Positions 19,655-31,000 of a stretch of DNA of 64,000 nucleotides are shown piece by piece. The DNA is taken from assembly GCF_007655305.1 (NCBI RefSeq), contig NZ_VLOG01000058.1, positions 62,001-126,000 of the forward strand, in the 5' to 3' direction. Both the position numbers and the translations under genes were made by a program. Each line of letters opens with the position of its first letter. Positions within the stretch are counted from its first letter, which is position 1. The stretch comes from Algoriphagus algorifonticola (GTDB lineage Bacteria; Bacteroidota; Bacteroidia; Cytophagales; Cyclobacteriaceae). The notes beneath the pieces are model-generated. The model had not been told where the DNA came from and made no database searches. It saw nothing but the letters and a program-made list of their open reading frames with translations.

Positions 19655-22645
19655 ATGAGAAATTATTTACAACAACTTAAGTCATTGATGCTGGTGATGG
19701 CGCTCGTATTCGGAGCTTCGCTGGTAGCCAATGCCCAAAGCAGAACCATCACAGGAACTGTCCTGGATGCTTCACTTGGAGACCCTGTACCAGGTGCTAC
19801 TGTTCTAGTAAAAGGCACCACCAGAGGCGTGGCGACTGATTTGGATGGAAAGTTTACGCTTGAAATCCAGTCCGGAGACCGTGTCTTGGTAGTATCATTT
19901 GTTGGTTACCTCACCAAAGAGGTGGAGATCGGTAACCAAAGCACTTTCACCATTAATTTGGAAGAAGATATCCAGAGCTTGGAAGAAGCAGTCGTAATCG
20001 GATACGGCTCCCAAGACAAAAAGGAAATTACTTCTGCTGTAGTCGGTGTAAAACCTGAAGACTTTAACAGAGGTAACGTAGCTAACCCTACTCAATTGCT
20101 TCAAGGTAAGGTAGCAGGTCTATCAATCACCCGTGCTGGAGGTAATCCTAATGGTGGCTTTGACATCCGATTGAGAGGTTTATCTACTTTCGGAGCTAAC
20201 TCCTCTCCATTGATCGTATTGGACGGTGTAATCGGTGCGTCTCTTGACAACGTTGACCCGAATGATATTCAGTCTATCGACGTATTGAAAGATGGATCAG
20301 CTGCAGCTATTTACGGTGCCAGAGGTTCTTCCGGTGTAATCTTGATTACGACAACTAAAAAAGGTACAAGAGAACCATCTACAACTGTTTCCATCAACTC
20401 TTTTGCGACTTTGGATCAAGCTACTAACCTAATCCCAATCCTTTCTCCTGAAGAATTTGTGGCAAGAGGCGGTCAGGATTTTGGTAGCAGAACTGATTGG
20501 AGACAAGAATTGATTGATGACGCATTATCTTATACTACGAATGCCAGTGTTTCTGGAAGTTTTAACAGTACCACTTACATGGCTTCAGTTAACTACCGTG
20601 ACAATAATGGTATTGTAAATGGAGTAGGTAACGAAAGATTAAATACAAGAATCAACCTTTCTCAATCAGCAATCAACAATCGATTGAGAATGAATGTGAA
20701 CTTATCATTCACGAATGTAGACTCTGAGTCTATCAACGATGCTGCTTTCAGATATGCAACTATCTATAACCCTACTGCTCCAATCTTCGAAAACACCGAA
20801 GATGCAAATCAGAGATTTGGTGGTTATTTCCAGAGAGATTTGTTTGACTTCTATAACCCAGTTGCTTTAGCAAATCAACAAAAATTTGTGAATGAGATTA
20901 AATCTGCATTGACTTCATATAGAGCAGAATTTGATATACTTCCGAATTTGACTGCTTCTGCTCAGTACTCTCAGGATAGAAGAAATGAGTTGATTGGTGG
21001 ATTTTGGTCCATCCAAGATTTCCAAGTAGGCCTAGGTGCCAGAGGTTCAGCTGAAAGAATCACCAATGACAGACAGCAGAAAATCTTTGAATCTACCTTA
21101 AGATATGAAACTGAGGTAATGGATGGTTTAAACATGACCCTCTTAGGTGGTGTTGCTTTCCAGTCAACCAAAAACCAAGGATTCGGAGCTAGAGTTAGAC
21201 AATATCTTTTCGATTTGGGATGGAATAATTTAGGTGCTGGTGCTATCAGATTGGGTAACAACACGAACTTATATTCTTATGCCAACGAAGATCAGTTAAA
21301 TTCTGCTTTCGGTAGAGCTAACTTCAATTACAGAAACTTGTTTTTCCTTTCTGCTTCAGTGAGAGCTGAAACTTATTCTGGCTTTGGTGAAAACAACCAA
21401 ACAGGTGTATTCCCGGCATTCTCTGTAGGTTCTGACTTCACTCAGATTTTTGATATGGGAGTATTCTCTCAGTTCAAACCGAGAGTGTCCTATGGTGTAA
21501 CTGGTAACCTTCCTCCATCTCCAACCTTGGCATTAGGTGTATTTGGAAACGGAAACAGAATTGACTTGGATGGTGATCCATTGACAACAGACGATATCTA
21601 CGTGGGTATTGTACAGAACTCCAACCCAAACAGATTTTTGAAGTGGGAAACCAAGAAAGAATTCAACGTGGGTGTGGATTATGCGATGTTCGACGGAAAA
21701 GTAAATGGTAGCGTAGACTATTACGTTAGAAATATTTCTGATTTGCTATTCAACGTACCAGTTTCTGGTGGTCCAAATATTTTCGATCCAGGAAGATTCA
21801 ACACTGTGGGAAGTACTTGGGTGAACTTGGCTGATTTGAGAGCTGCGGGTTTTGAATTCGCAATAGGTGTTGCAAGAATTGGAAAAGGAACATTGAAATG
21901 GTCTCCGAATTTCAACTTTACTATTTATGACAAAACCACTATCGAAAGCTTATCAGCAGGTGGTCTTGGATTTGACGAATTGAGATTTGCTACTCCTGGT
22001 TCTCCAGGACAGAACAACAACCCTATTATCTACAACAGAGTAGGTCAAACTTTGGGTGACTTCTACGGACCAAGATTGTTGGGTATCAGTGAAGCAGGTG
22101 AATACATCCTTTCTACAACCAATCCTGATGAATTCGAAAGATTAGGTAATGGTCTTCCACAGGGTGAATTCGGTTTTGCCAACGGATTTGAATATGGACA
22201 GTGGTCATTAAACGTATTCTTAAGAGGTGCTTGGGGACATGACTTGTACAATTCTTACAGAGGTTTCTACGAAAACGGTGATGCTCCGTCTAACACTTGG
22301 AACTCTGTAATAACTGAAAAAACTCCAACCAGTCCATTGATTACCTCAACTCCGACCTTCAACAGTTCGTATGTAGAGGACGCAAGTTTTATCAGATTGG
22401 ATAACATGGAATTAGGATATAATTTCAAAACTAATTCTCCTAATTTGAGTTCTTTCAGAGTGTACTTCGCAGCACAAAATCTATTTACTATTACCAATTA
22501 TTCTGGTATAGACCCTGAAGTAAGAGTAAGAGACTTAGAAAATAATGATCCTTTTACGACTTCTTTGTCTCCTGGTATTGAGAGAAGAAACACCTATTTC
22601 CAAACCAGATCTTTCACTTTGGGTCTTAGTTTAAACTTTAAGTAA
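19655..22645 (+). CDS. SusC/RagA family TonB-dependent outer-membrane transporter
   Basis: Outer-membrane importer of the SusC family, 996 residues from the ATG at 19655. That start gives a normal signal peptide (MRNYLQQLKSLMLVMALVFG, cleavage after VANA-Q). An upstream in-frame ATG at 19547 would add a meaningless 36-residue extension. After the signal come a CarboxypepD_reg-like domain (TITGTVLDASLGDPVPGATV), a TonB plug (LLQGKVAGLSITRAGG through DGSAAAIYGARGSSGVILI) and a 22-strand barrel ending SFTLGLSLNFK. It pairs with the SusD gene 19 bp downstream. The substrate cannot be read from sequence; no glycoside hydrolases flank it, so a glycan is not certain. Confidence 0.95.
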   Translation: MRNYLQQLKSLMLVMALVFGASLVANAQSRTITGTVLDASLGDPVPGATVLVKGTTRGVATDLDGKFTLEIQSGDRVLVVSFVGYLTKEVEIGNQSTFTINLEEDIQSLEEAVVIGYGSQDKKEITSAVVGVKPEDFNRGNVANPTQLLQGKVAGLSITRAGGNPNGGFDIRLRGLSTFGANSSPLIVLDGVIGASLDNVDPNDIQSIDVLKDGSAAAIYGARGSSGVILITTTKKGTREPSTTVSINSFATLDQATNLIPILSPEEFVARGGQDFGSRTDWRQELIDDALSYTTNASVSGSFNSTTYMASVNYRDNNGIVNGVGNERLNTRINLSQSAINNRLRMNVNLSFTNVDSESINDAAFRYATIYNPTAPIFENTEDANQRFGGYFQRDLFDFYNPVALANQQKFVNEIKSALTSYRAEFDILPNLTASAQYSQDRRNELIGGFWSIQDFQVGLGARGSAERITNDRQQKIFESTLRYETEVMDGLNMTLLGGVAFQSTKNQGFGARVRQYLFDLGWNNLGAGAIRLGNNTNLYSYANEDQLNSAFGRANFNYRNLFFLSASVRAETYSGFGENNQTGVFPAFSVGSDFTQIFDMGVFSQFKPRVSYGVTGNLPPSPTLALGVFGNGNRIDLDGDPLTTDDIYVGIVQNSNPNRFLKWETKKEFNVGVDYAMFDGKVNGSVDYYVRNISDLLFNVPVSGGPNIFDPGRFNTVGSTWVNLADLRAAGFEFAIGVARIGKGTLKWSPNFNFTIYDKTTIESLSAGGLGFDELRFATPGSPGQNNNPIIYNRVGQTLGDFYGPRLLGISEAGEYILSTTNPDEFERLGNGLPQGEFGFANGFEYGQWSLNVFLRGAWGHDLYNSYRGFYENGDAPSNTWNSVITEKTPTSPLITSTPTFNSSYVEDASFIRLDNMELGYNFKTNSPNLSSFRVYFAAQNLFTITNYSGIDPEVRVRDLENNDPFTTSLSPGIERRNTYFQTRSFTLGLSLNFK

Positions 22646-22664
22646 TCAATCAAACAACAGAGAT

Positions 22665-24152
22665 ATGTTAAAATCAATTAGTAAAACCTTTCTGTTGATT
22701 CCGGTAGTATTCCTACTGGGATCCTGTTGGGAATTGGAGCAGGAGGTACTTGACGGTATTACTCCTGAGGATGTGGCGAATAGTAATAACCCAGCCTTGA
22801 TTGACGTTTTGAAAGCTTCTGCTTACTCCCGAATCGTGGGTAGCTGGGGTGGACACAACAGTATCTGGTCTATTTACGAGGTATCATCTGACGAAATGGC
22901 AATTCCTCAAAAAGGAGCTGACTGGGAAGATGGTGGATTATGGTTAAGAATGCACAGACATACTTGGCAGCCTTCTGATGAGGCTTTCAATAACTCTTGG
23001 GCTTATTGCTACACTGCAATTGGTGAAATCAACAACCTTATTGTGAGTTATAGAGATGTAGAAGCTTTGACAGCTGAATTAAGAGTGCTAAGAGCCTTAA
23101 TCTATTCTTGGTTGATAGACAGCTTTGGAAATGTACCTATCGTCACCGAAGACGACTTGGAAGGTAATCCTACCAATAATTCCAGACAAGAAGTATTTGA
23201 CTTTATCGAGCGTTCAGTTTTGGAAAACGTAGACTTACTTCCTAAGTCTGATACTAAGACTACTCTGAACTATTACAGTGCCCATGCTATCCTAGCGAAG
23301 TTATACTTAAATGCTGAGGTCTACACCGGAACTGCAAGATGGGCTGATGCTAAGGCTGCAGCAGATGTGGTTATTTCAGGTCCTTATTCTTTGTCAGCTA
23401 ATTTCTTTAGCAACTTTGCTACAAGAAATGGCGGATCAACTGAGAACATTTTGACTTTGCCATATGATGAGAACAATGCACAAGGATTCAACTTGGTTCA
23501 AATGACTTTGCACTACTTGAGTCAGAATACTTACAATTTGCAGGAGCAGCCATGGAATGGATATGCATCTTTGGAAGAATTCTATAATTCTTTTGATGAT
23601 AACGATGTAAGAAAGAACTCCTTCATTGTAGGTCCTCAATTCGCTGCTGATGGTACTCGTTTGAATGACATTTCAGCGGAAGCAAATGACCCTGATGGTC
23701 CTCCATTAACCTTTACTCCTGAGATCAACATGTTGGCTCCAAATGCTTTCAGACAAGCTGGTGCGAGAGTTGGTAAATTTGAGTTTGCTTCGGGTGCTGC
23801 ATCAAGTTTGAATAATGATTATCCATTGTTCAGACTGGCTGATATGTATTTGACTAAAGCTGAAGCTGCGTTCCGTCTAGGACAAACCTCAGAGGCTCTA
23901 ACAGCCCTTAATATGGTGAGAACTAGAGCGGGTATGCCTGCATTCACTACCGTGACTTTGGATACTATCTTTGAAGAAAGAGGAAGAGAAATGTTTGCTG
24001 AAGCTTCCAGAAGAACTGATCAAATCAGATTCGGAAAGTGGAATCAACCATGGTGGGAAAAAGGACAATCTCAGCCTTTCAGAGCGCTATTCCCAATTCC
24101 ATTGCAGCAGATCAATGCTAACCCTAACCTGACTCAGAACCCAGGTTATTAA
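22665..24152 (+). CDS. RagB/SusD family substrate-binding lipoprotein
   Basis: Surface lipoprotein that caps the SusC channel, 495 residues. The signal sequence ends in a lipobox (FLLGSC, Cys about 21). The helical TPR-like body with LRVLRALIYSWLIDSFGNVPIV and the C-terminal region with ADMYLTKAEAAFRLG and ERGREMFAEASRRTDQIRFGKW are typical of SusD. The final NPNLTQNPGY is the usual family ending. It is the last gene before the terminator at 24175-24208. Confidence 0.95.
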   Translation: MLKSISKTFLLIPVVFLLGSCWELEQEVLDGITPEDVANSNNPALIDVLKASAYSRIVGSWGGHNSIWSIYEVSSDEMAIPQKGADWEDGGLWLRMHRHTWQPSDEAFNNSWAYCYTAIGEINNLIVSYRDVEALTAELRVLRALIYSWLIDSFGNVPIVTEDDLEGNPTNNSRQEVFDFIERSVLENVDLLPKSDTKTTLNYYSAHAILAKLYLNAEVYTGTARWADAKAAADVVISGPYSLSANFFSNFATRNGGSTENILTLPYDENNAQGFNLVQMTLHYLSQNTYNLQEQPWNGYASLEEFYNSFDDNDVRKNSFIVGPQFAADGTRLNDISAEANDPDGPPLTFTPEINMLAPNAFRQAGARVGKFEFASGAASSLNNDYPLFRLADMYLTKAEAAFRLGQTSEALTALNMVRTRAGMPAFTTVTLDTIFEERGREMFAEASRRTDQIRFGKWNQPWWEKGQSQPFRALFPIPLQQINANPNLTQNPGY

Positions 24153-24174
24153 TCAAAAAATAATATCTAATGGA

Positions 24175-24208
24175 AAGGAAGTGTACATTTGTGCACTTCC
24201 TTTTTTTT
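24175..24208 (+). terminator. Intrinsic terminator after susD
   Basis: A 12-bp stem (24175-24186 with 24191-24202, one G-U pair, 4-nt loop ATTT) is followed by an 8-T tract (24201-24208). It ends 8 bp before the ATG of the next gene, so FG-GAP gene expression depends on readthrough or a promoter inside this region. TACATTTG (24184-24191), within the hairpin, matches the -7 element but has no TTTG box 19 bp upstream. Confidence 0.9.
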
Positions 24209-24216
24209 ACAAAATC

Positions 24217-27200
24217 ATGAAGTTCAGTAAAAGCATACTGCCTCTTTTAATGATCATTTTGCTTGCTGCCTGCAAAAAGGAAGAAGCACAGGAAAAGCAA
24301 CTTTTTAAACTTATTTCAGCAGAAGAAAGTGGGATTGATTTCAGAAATGATCTCACCTACAATGAAAAATATAACCCTTATACATTCAGGAATTTTTATA
24401 ACGGTGCTGGTGTAGCCCTTGGAGACATCAACAATGATGGGCTCTTGGATATTTTTATTGCCGGAAATCAAACCTCTAATCGCCTCTATTTAAATAAAGG
24501 CAACTTTAAATTTGAAGACATTACAGATCAAGCAGGCTTAAATTCTTCCGGAGTTTGGTCTACTGGAGTCAGTATGGCAGATATCAATAACGATGGTCTA
24601 TTAGATATCTATGTTTGCAAATCCGGACCTCCCGGAGGAGACAAGAGATACAATGAATTATTCATCAATCAGGGAAACCTAACATTCAAAGAAGAATCAA
24701 AAGCTTATGGAATTGCCGAAGAAGGCCTCTCCCAGCATGCTGTATTTTTTGACATGGATAAGGACGGGGATCTGGACATGTACCTACTTAGTAATTCTGG
24801 AAGATCTGTTGGACTCTTTGATTTAAGAGAAGGCCAAAGAGAAATCAGGGATCCAGAAGGAGGAAATAAATTATTCAGAAATGATGGAACATTTTTTACA
24901 GATGTCAGTGAAGCAGCAGGAATCTTTGGAAGTAGCATTGGCTATGGACTTGGAGTAACAGTAGCAGACTTGAATGAAGACACTTGGCCTGATTTGTATG
25001 TATCTAATGACTTTTTTGAAAGAGATTATCTCTATCTCAATAATCAAGACGGGACATTCAGAGAGGTGCTTCCCGAATTGATCCCGGAAATTTCTATGGG
25101 CTCCATGGGTGCAGATATTGCTGATCTGGATAATGATGCAAGGCCTGACATATTTGTGACTGAAATGCTTCCTGAAGACTGGAATCGGGTAAAAACAAAA
25201 ACTCCATTTGAAGATTGGGATAAATTCCAAGCTAACCTCAAAGCAGGCTATCACAGACAATTTACACGAAACACCTTACAAAAAAACATAGGTAAAAACC
25301 CCAATACAGGAGCGCCTATGTTCACAGAGGTTTCTCGAATGACTGGTATGCATGCCACAGATTGGAGCTGGGGAGCCTTAATTTTTGACGCAGACTTAGA
25401 TGGTCTGAACGATGTTTTTGTAGCCAATGGAATAGTAAAGGATCTCACTGATTTTGACTTTGTGGATTTTTATGTAAATAAGCAATCAGATATTACCCGT
25501 TTTAAAAAAGACTCAGTTTTGATCACCAAAATGATTGATGAGTTTCCCTCCACTCCATTACAAAATTATTGGTTTAAAAACCTTGGCAATTGGTCTTTTG
25601 AAAACAAAGCCATGGAAGTTGGCCTCAATCAATTAACCTTCAGCACAGGAGCTGCCTATGGAGATTTGGATAATGATGGAGATCTGGACTTAGTTGTCAA
25701 TAACCTCAATGATTTCCTGGGAGTCTACAAAAATCAAAGCATAGAAAATCAACTCGGAAATTATATCACCATTGATTTAAAAAATGCTTTTGGTGCGAAA
25801 GTAGAACTTCATACCGAAGGTCAGATCTTGTATAAAGAATATCAACCTGTCAAAGGCTACATGTCATCGGTAGACCCTAGAATTCATTTTGGGATAGGCC
25901 AAACCACAACTATAGATAGTCTAATTATCGCATGGCCAGATGGTAGCCGGAGTATCCAGAAAAACATTGCTGCAAATCAGGTAATCAGTCCTCAAAAAAA
26001 TCAAATTCAGAATTCGACTGAAAAGACTTCTAAGCAAACGCCACTCATATTAGCTTCCAACCCTATCCCCTTTAGACATCAGGAAAGTCAGTTTATTGAT
26101 TTTGACCTGGATAGATTACGATTCTGGTCTATCAGCAATGAGGGCCCCAAAGCTGCTGTCGGAGATCTAAATCAAGACGGAAGAGATGATATTTTCCTTC
26201 CAGGTGCAAAAGGGCAGGCAAGTCAACTCTTTTATCAACAGCCAAACGGAAGCTTTCAAACTGCCTTAGAGAGTTTATTTCAGCCTGACAGTCTTTCTGA
26301 AGATGTGGATGCTTTAATTTTTGATGCTAATAACGATCAACTTCCCGATCTATTGATTGCCAGTGGTGGCATTGAGTTTGGAATGGGGAATCCACTCTAT
26401 CAAAATAGGTTGTATATCAATCAAGGAAATGGCAAATTCCTTAAGTCCCAGCAATTATTTGATCCTGTACCCAGCTCATTTATTCTGGCAACTGATATTG
26501 ATCAAGATGGAGATTTAGACTTAGTCATTGGTGACAGAGAGCAGCCTTTTGCTTATGGAATTCCAACTGGATTTAACACATGGCTAAATGATGGTAAAGG
26601 GAATTTCACCAAAGCAGCAACTTCACAAGAGTTCAAAGAAGGAATGCTGACATCAGGAAGCTTGGCTGACTTGGATGGTGACGGTCAGCTTGAGCTAATT
26701 ATTGCCGGAGAATGGGCTCCTATTCGAATTTTTTCTATCAAAAATGAACAATTCTATGAAAGAACAGAGGAATTCGGTTTTTCCCAGACGAGGGGATTGT
26801 GGAATACACTGCTTGTAGAGGATTTAAACGGAGACGGAAAGCCGGATATTTTAGCGGGAAATATGGGTTTAAATACCCGATTGAAACCGCCAACTGGAAG
26901 CAAGCTAAGAATGTATATCAATGATTTTGATCAAAACGGAAGTTTAGATCAAATTCTCTGTTTCTATGACGGAAATAGGGCTATGCCTTTAGTAATGAAG
27001 AATACCTTACTCAAGCAGATTCCTTCTTTGCGAAAGCAATTGACTACTTATGCAGCTTACCAAAATAAGACAATGGAGGAACTTTTCCCTGCCCAAATTC
27101 TTTCAAAATCCCTAAATTTGGAAGTCGACATCTTGCAAACCTCCCTGTGGATCAACGATGGAAATGGGAAGTTTAAACTCCAGGAATTACCTGTTGAAGT

Positions 27201-27495
27201 TCAGCAAGCCCCCATATACACCAGCCTTTTCTTTCAGGATTCAAAAAGCAATGATTTCATCATCTTAGCAGGAAATCAAAGTCGGAACAAGCCGGAGATG
27301 GGATCCAATTTGGGAAGCTATGGATGGCTATTAAGCTATTCAAAAAACGACACTTGGAAGGTTTCCCTCCCGGAAGAAAGCGGATTGGTTCTTCCCGGAG
27401 AAAGCAGAGATCTTCATCGAATAATAATTGATAACAAACCCTATATAATAGCAGTAAGAAATAATGATGAACCGATTCTTTTTGAGATTCGCTAA
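24217..27495 (+). CDS. FG-GAP/VCBS repeat and ASPIC/UnbV lipoprotein, copy 1
   Basis: 1092 residues from the ATG at 24217, which gives a lipoprotein signal ending LLAAC. An earlier in-frame ATG at 24181 lies inside the terminator and is rejected. About 13 calcium-loop motifs of the DxDxDGxxD type (for example DINNDGLLDIYV, DLDNDGDLDLVVNN, DLNGDGKPDILAGN) show a beta-propeller-rich protein. The ASPIC/UnbV domain is near the middle (GAKVELHTEG, GYMSSVDPRIHFGIG, WPDGS). This is the CRTAC1-like family, exported and calcium-binding, of unknown activity. It is the first of three tandem relatives. Confidence 0.88.
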   Translation: MKFSKSILPLLMIILLAACKKEEAQEKQLFKLISAEESGIDFRNDLTYNEKYNPYTFRNFYNGAGVALGDINNDGLLDIFIAGNQTSNRLYLNKGNFKFEDITDQAGLNSSGVWSTGVSMADINNDGLLDIYVCKSGPPGGDKRYNELFINQGNLTFKEESKAYGIAEEGLSQHAVFFDMDKDGDLDMYLLSNSGRSVGLFDLREGQREIRDPEGGNKLFRNDGTFFTDVSEAAGIFGSSIGYGLGVTVADLNEDTWPDLYVSNDFFERDYLYLNNQDGTFREVLPELIPEISMGSMGADIADLDNDARPDIFVTEMLPEDWNRVKTKTPFEDWDKFQANLKAGYHRQFTRNTLQKNIGKNPNTGAPMFTEVSRMTGMHATDWSWGALIFDADLDGLNDVFVANGIVKDLTDFDFVDFYVNKQSDITRFKKDSVLITKMIDEFPSTPLQNYWFKNLGNWSFENKAMEVGLNQLTFSTGAAYGDLDNDGDLDLVVNNLNDFLGVYKNQSIENQLGNYITIDLKNAFGAKVELHTEGQILYKEYQPVKGYMSSVDPRIHFGIGQTTTIDSLIIAWPDGSRSIQKNIAANQVISPQKNQIQNSTEKTSKQTPLILASNPIPFRHQESQFIDFDLDRLRFWSISNEGPKAAVGDLNQDGRDDIFLPGAKGQASQLFYQQPNGSFQTALESLFQPDSLSEDVDALIFDANNDQLPDLLIASGGIEFGMGNPLYQNRLYINQGNGKFLKSQQLFDPVPSSFILATDIDQDGDLDLVIGDREQPFAYGIPTGFNTWLNDGKGNFTKAATSQEFKEGMLTSGSLADLDGDGQLELIIAGEWAPIRIFSIKNEQFYERTEEFGFSQTRGLWNTLLVEDLNGDGKPDILAGNMGLNTRLKPPTGSKLRMYINDFDQNGSLDQILCFYDGNRAMPLVMKNTLLKQIPSLRKQLTTYAAYQNKTMEELFPAQILSKSLNLEVDILQTSLWINDGNGKFKLQELPVEVQQAPIYTSLFFQDSKSNDFIILAGNQSRNKPEMGSNLGSYGWLLSYSKNDTWKVSLPEESGLVLPGESRDLHRIIIDNKPYIIAVRNNDEPILFEIR

Positions 27496-28045
27496 GGCAA
27501 TTTTAATAGTTACTACGCTTGGTGCCTGTAAATCTGAGTACCAAAAAATTGAAGATAGGGAATTGAGCTCCGGAAAAGAAGCTAATGAGCTATTCTTGGG
27601 GTTGGAATTGGGGATGGATAAAAAGGAGTTCTTCGAAACTTGTTGGGATCTTAATAAACAAGGAATTTTAACCAATGGCCCGACTGAATTATCTGTAGAA
27701 TATCAGGCTGAAATGCCCTCTGGTAATCCAGCTAAAATGCGCTTTTACCCAAGATTTGAAGAAAATAAAATTTACATGATGCCCATGGAGTTCACCTATG
27801 AATCTTGGGCTCTTTGGAATGAAGAGTTAAGCGTAGAAAAACTCAGGGATGACGTTATCACCTTATTAGAAAGCTGGTATGGAGATGGCTTTTTTGAGGT
27901 TTCCAATGAGGATAAATCATTGATCGCATTTGTCAAAATTGACGGAAACCGAAGAATCCGTGTTTTCAAAAAATCTATTTCCTCAGTTCGAGTAGAAATA
28001 GTGGATTTGCCTACCCAGAAACAACTAGAAGCTAACCCATCATGA
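27464..28045 (+). CDS. Small lipoprotein of unknown function
   Basis: 193 residues; I do not recognise the family. The N-terminus is a lipoprotein signal (ILIVTTLGAC). The mature part is acidic and soluble, with GLELGMDKKEFFETCW near residue 45 and a C-terminal alternating segment (FKKSISSVRVEIVDLP). It overlaps the end of the upstream FG-GAP gene by 32 bp, and its stop overlaps the next start by 4 bp (ATGA). It is thus locked into the array by translational coupling on both sides. The second codon is also ATG (27467). Confidence 0.7.
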   Translation: MMNRFFLRFAKAILIVTTLGACKSEYQKIEDRELSSGKEANELFLGLELGMDKKEFFETCWDLNKQGILTNGPTELSVEYQAEMPSGNPAKMRFYPRFEENKIYMMPMEFTYESWALWNEELSVEKLRDDVITLLESWYGDGFFEVSNEDKSLIAFVKIDGNRRIRVFKKSISSVRVEIVDLPTQKQLEANPS

Positions 28046-31000
28046 AAAACAATATAATTGGCTTTTGTGCACTTATTCTTTTGATTTCCTGCGGAAAGGA
28101 AGAGGCTAAAACTCCAAGTCTCTTTGAACAAATATCTCCGGAAGAATCTGGGATAACCTTTAGTAATGATCTTTCATTTGATGAAAAATTCAACATTTTC
28201 ACCTACCGAAATTACTACAATGGAGGTGGCGTTGCCTTGGGAGATATTAATAATGACGGCTTATTAGATATCTACTTCACAGGAAATCTAACAGACAATA
28301 AGTTGTACCTCAACAAAGGCAATTTTCAATTCGAAGACATTACTGAAAAAGCCGGTGTCAAAGGTAACCGGGCTTGGAGTACCGGAGTGGCTATGGCCGA
28401 TGTAAATGGAGATGGATATTTAGACATTTATGTTTGTAACTCGGGAGATATAACAGGAGACAACAAGCAAAATGAGTTATTCATTAATCAAGGGGATGGC
28501 ACTTTTTTAGAAATGGCTGAACAATACGGTTTGGCTGACCAGGGATTCTCAACCCATGCTGTATTTTTTGACTATGATAGAGATGGAGACCTGGATGTTT
28601 ATCTTTTGAATAACAGTTATCAGGCAATTGGAAGCTTCAACAAAATGCAGAATAAGCGCCCTGAACGAGATCCTGTAGGTGGAGATAAATTATTCAGAAA
28701 TGATGGTGGAAAATTTACCGACGTAAGTGAGGAAGCTGGGATTTATGGATCAGTAATTGGATTTGGATTAGGAATCACCATTGGAGATGTGAACCAGGAC
28801 GGCTGGCCAGATATCTTTATTTCCAATGATTTTTTTGAAAAGGACTATTTATATATCAACAATCAAGACGGCACTTTCACAGAATCTATGGAGTCAGCCA
28901 TGAGATCTATTTCTGCAGCTTCCATGGGTGCAGATATTGCGGACATCAATGGAGATGGGCTGTTGGATATATTCGTGACAGACATGCTTCCTGAGCCTAT
29001 GGATAGATTGAAACAGGTCACCACTTTTGAAAATTGGGATAGATTTCAATTCAACAAGAATTACGGCTATCATTATCAATTTTCAAGAAATATGCTTCAT
29101 ATCAATAATGGAGACGGCACTTTCAGTGAAATGGGCAGGATGGCTAACGTAGAAGCCACTGACTGGAGCTGGGGAGCATTGATTTTTGATATGGACAATG
29201 ATGGCTTGAGAGATTTATTCGTAGCCAACGGCATATATCAGGACATTACGGATTTGGACTATTTGAATTTTATTGATGATGAGGAGACCAAAGTAAAAAT
29301 CATCACCCAAGAGGGGGTGGATTACAAAGCCCTTATTGATCCTATTCCTATCAACCCAGTACCCAACTATGCATTCAAGAGTTTGGGAGATCTTCAGTTT
29401 GAAAACAAGGCTCAAGAATGGGGATTGGGAGAAGCCATTCATTCAAATGGCTCTGCCTACGGAGATTTGGATAATGACGGAACTTTGGACTTGGTCATCA
29501 ATAATGTAAATAAGCCTGCCCAGATTTTTAAAAACCTCAGTAAAACTCAATTACCCGAAAATCATTCCATCCAATTCGAATTGATCGGAAAAGGAATGAA
29601 CACACAGGCAATTGGAACCCAAATCTTGGCAATTGCAGGAGATCAAAAGTTTTACTTGGAACAAATGCCTAACCGGGGATTTCAGTCCTCAGTGGACCCT
29701 AAATTGACTTTGGGTCTCGGCAAAATCACAAGTCTTGACCAAATCTACATTACCTGGCCTGATGGAAAAGTAAGTTTATTGGAGAATCAATCAGCAGACC
29801 AATTATTACAGTTGAAATGGGAAGATGCTCAAGAAGGAATTGAGGTACCTAGCTCGAAAGGAATCAAGCCTTTGTTTAGCAAGGAAGAGCAGCCCCTAAT
29901 TGATTTTCAGCATCAGGAAAATACTTTTGTGGACTTTGACAGAGATCGCTTGCTGTATCATATGTTTTCTACCGAAGGTCCTGCTTTTGCCAAAGCGGAT
30001 GTCAATGGAGATGGTATAGAAGACCTATACTTCGGAGGATCGAAAGGGTTTAGCGCCAAGTTGTATCTTGGTTCTAGCTCTGGGAAATACTCCTTATCAA
30101 GACAAGCTGCATTTGAAGCTGATTCCACTGCAGAAGACTCTGACGCTTTATTCTTTGATGCCAATGGGGATGGTTTTCTGGACTTATTGGTGACTTCAGG
30201 TGGGAATGAATTCCCACTCAATGCACCTGAACTTGCAGACAGGCTTTACATTAATGACGGAAAAGGAAATTTTAGCAAAAGCGTCCAAACTGGCTTCCTA
30301 ACTATAAGAGGAGTAAGTTCATCTGTTCAGCCCATAGATATCAATGAAGATGGGGCTTTGGACCTAATTATCACCGAAAGATTGGTGCCTTTTGTCTATG
30401 GTGCACCCGCAAGCAGTCATATTTGGATTAATGATGGAAAAGGGAATTTCACCGAACAAAGCCAAGATTTTGCTCCGGGACTTCAGGAGATTGGTATGAT
30501 CACTGATGCCGCAGTAGTGGATATGGACCAAGACGGAAAAGAAGACTTGGTACTTGTCGGTGACTGGACTGAACCCATTTTTTTCAAAAATACCGGGAAA
30601 AAATTGGAAAGGATGGAGCTTCCCGAACTAGCGAAATTAAAAGGCTGGTACAGATCCATTGAAGTTGCAGATTTGGACGGAAATGGTTTTCCAGATTTGA
30701 TACTAGGGAATCAGGGACTTAATACCCGGTTTAAGGCAAAATACGATAGCCCTATTCGGATGTATTTGAATGACTTTGACCAAAACGGATCTATAGAGCA
30801 AATTTTCACAGCTACCCAGGGCGAAGTACAGGTCCCTTTTACCTTGAAGCACGAGTTGGAAAAACAAATCCCGACTATCAAAAAGAAGTACATGCGGTAC
30901 TCGAATTACAATAATCAATCCTTAGAACAGATTTTCGATCCCGCTATTATTTCCAAATCCATCGTCAATGAATTAACCCATTTAGAATCAGGTGTATTGA

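Noticed and set aside
24181-24216. Upstream start for FG-GAP copy 1
   Set aside because: The ATG lies inside a terminator hairpin, and the extension precedes a clear lipoprotein signal.
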